Below, in pieces: positions 36,201 to 39,219 of a stretch of DNA of 39,219 nt (position 1 is its first letter; every line of letters starts with the position of its first letter). The notes under the pieces are model-generated. The model was given only the letters and a program-made list of their open reading frames with translations. It searched no databases and was not told the origin of the DNA. The translations under genes and the position numbers were made by a program. Source of the DNA: UBA1081 sp045658165 (GTDB lineage: Bacteria; Bacillota; Clostridia; Oscillospirales; Acutalibacteraceae); the NCBI GenBank assembly GCA_045658165.1, contig JAZOUN010000114.1, positions 1 through 39,219 of the forward strand, written 5' to 3'.

Positions 36201-36263
36201 GGTGAATGCAACGGTGAAATTGCATATAAACCCTTTGAATTCAGAACATTCCGTATTGAATGA
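33255..36263 (+). CDS. GH38 alpha-mannosidase
   Basis: The protein has 1002 residues from ATG 33255 (AAGGAG 8 bases upstream) and no signal peptide, so it works on imported mannosides. A non-catalytic N-terminal domain (about 1-215) precedes the GH38 catalytic domain. ASTHIDVAWLWRF (about 232-244) holds the zinc ligands His235 and Asp237. WIPDSFGFPASLPQIF contains Asp347, the nucleophile. QFHDVLPGSSIDTVYDDAEK (about 550-570) carries a further zinc-binding His. The C-terminal half is the usual beta-sandwich region. Family members cleave alpha-linked mannose from N-glycans or mannans. The gene is monocistronic, with its own promoter and terminator. Confidence 0.95.
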   Translation: MVNAMIDKNLLLFRNRAIVESVPVDGWQYRILDYTDRETYIPLTDWADFDDTVTFRDHKTCMMKTVFTPKKPLDNEVAYLELKLPRDCEAFVSIDGVRYAGVDNNTQRCKVFLEDSMYGREIAIELEIYACVFCNDERTVKPVENPCYVIADKELADFSYTMDFVRDLIKYIKNDYTKSKVNALFENTIRKSDISLDFKDYRKNVIEIHKELLEGLESLKLGDDDCVVDCVASTHIDVAWLWRFKDTIRKSGRSALNQLRLMDRYDEFEFSLSQPSVYNYIKEVYPDIFEQIRKRVKDGKWRLVGPMWVESDLNISGAESLVREFLYGHQFFKEEFGKTSDVCWIPDSFGFPASLPQIFTKCGMKSFYTTKVRWQTANEFPYNAFVWEGIDGSNLYATVPLTRDCYNNSIDNENIRLVSDRLQQKEVWDHVLMSYGYGDGGGGVTDEMLKNYRLLQKVPGMPEVKLVKAEEYFEELDKKRDGLPVWKGELSVETHQGTYTTIADIKRNNRYIEMTFRRLDLLSVLAKLKGKDAGYDETVKYWKDLLLCQFHDVLPGSSIDTVYDDAEKIYKELFAFADKKEKQLVTDVLYKEAADKITVYNPNSFTGSAYVKLDKKYAGLALTDGEYTSDVIADADGNCIFYVKDLAGFTARTYYKADSAGCKNSITAEKNEDNVSIETPYFTFIVRNDGTLGSFYDKRADRFVGDNLNNIVTYKDGPEHEDAWNIDKEYKMRPVDMNWENEITLVDINDERVTVRVTKKHNNTVLTQDIIAYANIARVDIVSHIDWQEKYKILQASFPVNVVSTQASYEIAYGITKRNTHSNTPAEKWKHEYAAHRFTDLSDDVYGVSIINDCKYGHNVIDNDIIMTLLRNTDNPSRFRDTGEHDFAYAIYPHIGGLSAGKVAQEAYLFNSPFVVFEGESNENPVVTLSNEGLIVDCIKPAEDGNGYIVRVYEPYGVPGKTVLTVPEGTKITEVSPLEEYLGECNGEIAYKPFEFRTFRIE

Positions 36264-36271
36264 TAAACGAC

Positions 36272-36307
36272 AAAAAAACGTAAGTGGCGTTGCCACTTAC
36301 GTTTTTT
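36272..36307. terminator. Bidirectional terminator after the alpha-mannosidase gene
   Basis: Stem ACGTAAGTGGC with its complement, loop GTT, flanked by an A run and a T run. It also suits the convergent GxGYxYP gene, for which no other terminator was found in 36308-36401. Confidence 0.87.
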
Positions 36308-36401
36308 CATATCAGACACCAACAATAAACAACTGAATCTTAGTATTTGAGAGTAAAAAGAAACTTAACTCTGCTTTTATTAAACATAACAGAATAAAAA
36401 T

Positions 36402-38090
36402 TTATTCCGGCATTGCTGTTTCGTGGGGAATATTCTGTTTAACGGCTGCAAGTAATTCGTTTACACCTATAACTTCAACATTATCTCCCAACTGACTTAC
36501 AAAATACTGTAAATCATCAGGTCCTACTGTCCAGGGATGAACATTTATTACAGTGTAACCGTTGATTGATGATAAGTCTGCTTTCTTTGAATTTATAACC
36601 TCTGCCTGTTCTTTAAGCCATTCATTTGTAACTTCATCTGCATTTCCGCTGGGATGCCAGAGGCTGAATCCCACAGTTATAAACGGCTTATCATCAGAGA
36701 AGAAAACTTTTCCTCCGCCTGCAGCATATCTGTCGGGATCAAGCTGAATAACACCGCCCTCAATATTATCGTATCTTGAAAAATATGAGAGTCGTTTTTC
36801 GAAGCTGTTGTAAAAGAACGGACCTTTTACTTCATCAAGAAATGTCATGATATTGAGTCCTGATTCAAGCATGACAGAAGCTGTGTAGTCTGAAAAAGCC
36901 TCAAGCTCTTTTGAACTCATTTTTGAAATTCTTGCATATCCTCCGCCTGTAGGTCCCGTTATAACTGCCTGATTTTCACTTGCAGAAAGTGTTCTTTGCA
37001 CATCAACAGGAGAAATCATACTTGTAATCGGTGCAAATGTCCAACTGACAGGTGTATCGTTATTATAACTCTGCCATGTGTGGTATTCACTGAATCCGTT
37101 CTGAATCCACTGCAGATTATCTCCGTCGCTGTAAACCAACGCAACGTAGTGTTTGTTTTCATCGAGCGCAACCTCTGTCGGGAATTGCACATTGAATTCT
37201 GCTTTTTCATCATCAAAACATGAAAGAATGCTCAGATTATACGAATGGTCTGAGGGAATAACAGAGTGACCGTAAAGAGAAATTGACTGTGTAAACTTAA
37301 CTTCTCTCTGACACCATCCGAAAATAATTGATGCAGTTTCAAGATTTCTCATAACCTTATTACGGAAAATTCTGCCTTCATAATCAGAGTCATCAACATA
37401 CATTACAAAAATTTTCTGCTGAACAGCAAAATCTCTCATTCCGCTTGCATAGTAATACTGATGAACAAGTGAATCGTTACGGAAAAAATCTTTATATTCT
37501 TTATAAAACTTTTTAAGATATTTTACATTAATATTGTCTTCGCTTATATCGGCACATTTTGTAAGACCAAGCTTTTTAACGGCTTCTTCATTTTCAGGTG
37601 TTACGGGCAACCATCCGTTGATTGTTGCAAGATTGGTTGCCGTATTCAGCTGACCGTGATCTTCAATGGTTTTAAAGAGAATATATCCTCCGTCAGTAAT
37701 ATATGATGAAAATTTTTCAATTACGGAATCATATTTCCAAGGATTTCCCTCTTCATCTGTATAAGACAGTCTGTAACCTGCTTTTTCCATTTCTTCAAGT
37801 GAATAACGGTTTGATTCACTGCCGTAATCAAAGAATATTGCAGGCTTATCCCTTGCAACAAGTCCCTGCAAACAGACAAGAGAATGTCGCTGTGCCACGG
37901 ATATTTCACCGATATTGACAACAGTTATTTCTTCGCTCAATTCAAATTTATCAAACCCATCCTGCATTTCAATAAGTTGTTCCTGACTTTTCTGTTCAGG
38001 AGCTTTTTTTATAAATGATGCTTCCATTGTGTTGAAAAACATTGCAACCATCATAACTGCAAAAGAAATTCCTTTTACTATATAACTCAT
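36402..38090 (-). CDS. GxGYxYP-type putative glycoside hydrolase
   Basis: The protein has 562 residues. An N-terminal hydrophobic segment (about 5-22) should direct export or anchoring. The family is suggested by VALVYSDGDNLQWIQNGF (about 317-334) and by the domain-naming motif at GPTGGGYARIS (379-389), although here the last two motif residues (Tyr-Pro) are Arg-Ile. HPSGNADEVTNEWL and INVHPWTVGPDDLQYFV in the C-terminal part also fit. The family is a predicted glycosidase group with no settled substrate. GGAGGT lies 7 bases before the ATG. It follows the FAD-dependent oxidoreductase gene by 16 bases, so the two are likely one operon. Confidence 0.75.
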   Translation of the reverse strand: MSYIVKGISFAVMMVAMFFNTMEASFIKKAPEQKSQEQLIEMQDGFDKFELSEEITVVNIGEISVAQRHSLVCLQGLVARDKPAIFFDYGSESNRYSLEEMEKAGYRLSYTDEEGNPWKYDSVIEKFSSYITDGGYILFKTIEDHGQLNTATNLATINGWLPVTPENEEAVKKLGLTKCADISEDNINVKYLKKFYKEYKDFFRNDSLVHQYYYASGMRDFAVQQKIFVMYVDDSDYEGRIFRNKVMRNLETASIIFGWCQREVKFTQSISLYGHSVIPSDHSYNLSILSCFDDEKAEFNVQFPTEVALDENKHYVALVYSDGDNLQWIQNGFSEYHTWQSYNNDTPVSWTFAPITSMISPVDVQRTLSASENQAVITGPTGGGYARISKMSSKELEAFSDYTASVMLESGLNIMTFLDEVKGPFFYNSFEKRLSYFSRYDNIEGGVIQLDPDRYAAGGGKVFFSDDKPFITVGFSLWHPSGNADEVTNEWLKEQAEVINSKKADLSSINGYTVINVHPWTVGPDDLQYFVSQLGDNVEVIGVNELLAAVKQNIPHETAMPE

Positions 38091-38106
38091 AAAAATACCT
38101 CCGTAT

Positions 38107-39219
38107 TTATATTCCTGTAATTTCTCTTATTTCATCTGCCGCAACATCTGCAAGGGGGATATTTTTCTTAACGGCAATTACAGCAGCTGTGCCTGCCGCT
38201 TCACCTATGCCGACACAGATGGGCATTACTCTGAAATTTGAGTGTGCCATATGTGTACCTGAAATATTTCTTCCGCAAAGAAGAAGATTTTCCTTCACTT
38301 CGGGCAAAAGGCAACGGTAAGGTATTGTGTAACCTTTTGTCTGGTTGAAATGTTTCTGTACACCCGTTTTATCAAGTCCTGAACCTGTGATGTTATGTAC
38401 ATCAAAATTGAAATATGCATCTTTTACAATGTAGTCGTCAAAAACTTTTGCTTCAAGAATATCATTTTCATTAAGTGTATATTTTCCCTTGAAATGTCTT
38501 GTTTCGCGGATTCCCATAAGCGAAGCGGAGCTTATAACATAGCAGTTTTCGTAGCCGGGTACAAATCTTCGGAGATATTTCACAATATCATCCATCTGCT
38601 GTCTGCATGTAAGGGTTGCTCTTGTCAGGTCATCAGCAGAAGTACCGTCAATATCAATTGCATTTGTCATATTACAAGTGACAACTCCGGGCAGAGTTGA
38701 TTTATAAGTGAGAATATGACCTGCAGGGTAAGGAATATGCTCTTTGGCAAGTGATTGCAATTCCCCCTGCGGAGTGTCGTATGTGGATTCAAAGGAGCCT
38801 AAAAATACAGCGCTGTTGTAATTAACACCGCCCACTTTGAACATAAGTGTTGCAGGTTGCATCTTGTTGTCACTTTCTCTGCCGAGAATGTATTCAGCAC
38901 CCGATTTCGCGGCAATATCACCGTCACCCGTTGCGTCAATTGTGACTTTTGCAAAAATATCAGTTTTTCCCGATTTATTGACGACAGTCGCACCAAGGAC
39001 TTTGTCACCGTCGCATATTGCATCTTCGGCAAAAGTATAAAGCATGATGCGGCAACCGACTTCGCAGAGCATTTCAAGATAAAGGGTTTTGAGCTTTTCG
39101 GGGTCGATGAAGTTTACAATTTTATTTCTGAATTCACCCTCATTTTTTTCGGCAGAACGTCTGAGAATTTCATAATAAAGAGGGCTGTCACAACTTCCTG
39201 TCCAATGGCTCATAAGTCC
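38107..39219 (-). CDS. FAD-dependent oxidoreductase (FAD_oxidored family), N-terminus beyond window edge
   Basis: The frame is open to the right edge (370 codons plus stop). The in-frame ATG at 39213 is not the true start: the Rossmann FAD-binding motif that must lie near the N-terminus is absent, so roughly the first hundred residues are missing. Visible family features are VTIDATGDGDIAAKSGAEYI (the ATGDGD motif), RETRHFKGKYTL, and CLLPEVKENLLLCGRNISGTH followed by a C-terminal GIGEAAGTAAVIA. Proteins of this family often accompany glycan-degradation genes and have been linked to sugar oxidation; the substrate here is unknown. It precedes the GxGYxYP gene in the same likely operon. Confidence 0.88.
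   Translation of the reverse strand, partial: GLMSHWTGSCDSPLYYEILRRSAEKNEGEFRNKIVNFIDPEKLKTLYLEMLCEVGCRIMLYTFAEDAICDGDKVLGATVVNKSGKTDIFAKVTIDATGDGDIAAKSGAEYILGRESDNKMQPATLMFKVGGVNYNSAVFLGSFESTYDTPQGELQSLAKEHIPYPAGHILTYKSTLPGVVTCNMTNAIDIDGTSADDLTRATLTCRQQMDDIVKYLRRFVPGYENCYVISSASLMGIRETRHFKGKYTLNENDILEAKVFDDYIVKDAYFNFDVHNITGSGLDKTGVQKHFNQTKGYTIPYRCLLPEVKENLLLCGRNISGTHMAHSNFRVMPICVGIGEAAGTAAVIAVKKNIPLADVAADEIREITGI

Overview
The window looks like an AT-rich, low-GC Gram-positive chromosome, most likely an anaerobic gut or rumen member of the Clostridia (Oscillospiraceae/Ruminococcaceae type). The grounds are strong AGGAGG ribosome sites with some TTG and GTG starts, a Firmicutes-type Rnf complex with a NusG-domain-II protein and a Gx transporter, type I dockerins on secreted proteins, BspA-type leucine-rich repeats, and many enzymes for host or plant glycans. 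No tRNA, rRNA, CRISPR array, phage gene or transposase was seen. This placement is inference from gene content; no database search was run.

Region 1 (1-6952, minus strand) is an energy-conserving Rnf operon in the order rnfC-D-G-E-A-B, followed by a NusG_II protein and a Gx/HepPPS-component-I-like membrane protein. Beyond it, on its own promoter, lies a lipoprotein cut by the left edge. RnfG is about twice its usual length and carries two FMN-binding domains. RnfE has an extra cysteine-rich tail. No ApbE flavin transferase is present in the window.

Region 2 (7144-16447, plus strand) is divergent from rnf. It is a ten-gene Mrp-type cation/proton antiporter operon (E, F, G, MbhD-like, MbhE-MrpB fusion, C, three MrpD-like subunits, one MrpA/NuoL-like subunit). 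Each of the four antiporter-like subunits keeps the conserved Glu and Lys residues of the ion channel. Two near-consensus, back-to-back promoters drive rnf and mrp from one 266-bp gap. An ion-pumping ferredoxin:NAD oxidoreductase and a Na+/H+ antiporter are therefore probably co-managed.

Region 3 (16448-22455) handles amino sugars. It holds a BadF-type N-acetylglucosamine kinase with a SIS-domain sugar-phosphate protein, a GNAT acetyltransferase convergent with a cytoplasmic GH84 beta-N-acetylglucosaminidase, and a divergent GH42-like hydrolase. A nested inverted repeat with terminators separates this region from mrp.

Region 4 (22501-24993) is a copper-exporting P-type ATPase. Its C-terminal heavy-metal domain looks like a formerly separate CopZ gene that still has its own ribosome site and start codon.

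Region 5 (25048-32987, minus strand) holds two very large secreted dockerin proteins. One has an LRR domain and the other a beta-propeller, FN3 and Ig-like domains. They share an 86% identical C-terminal 107 residues, a similar uncharacterised helical middle and matching promoters. Region 6 (33161-39219) holds a GH38 alpha-mannosidase, a GxGYxYP-type putative glycoside hydrolase and an FAD-dependent oxidoreductase cut by the right edge. Regions 3, 5 and 6 together suggest glycan binding outside the cell and dismantling of imported glycans inside it.
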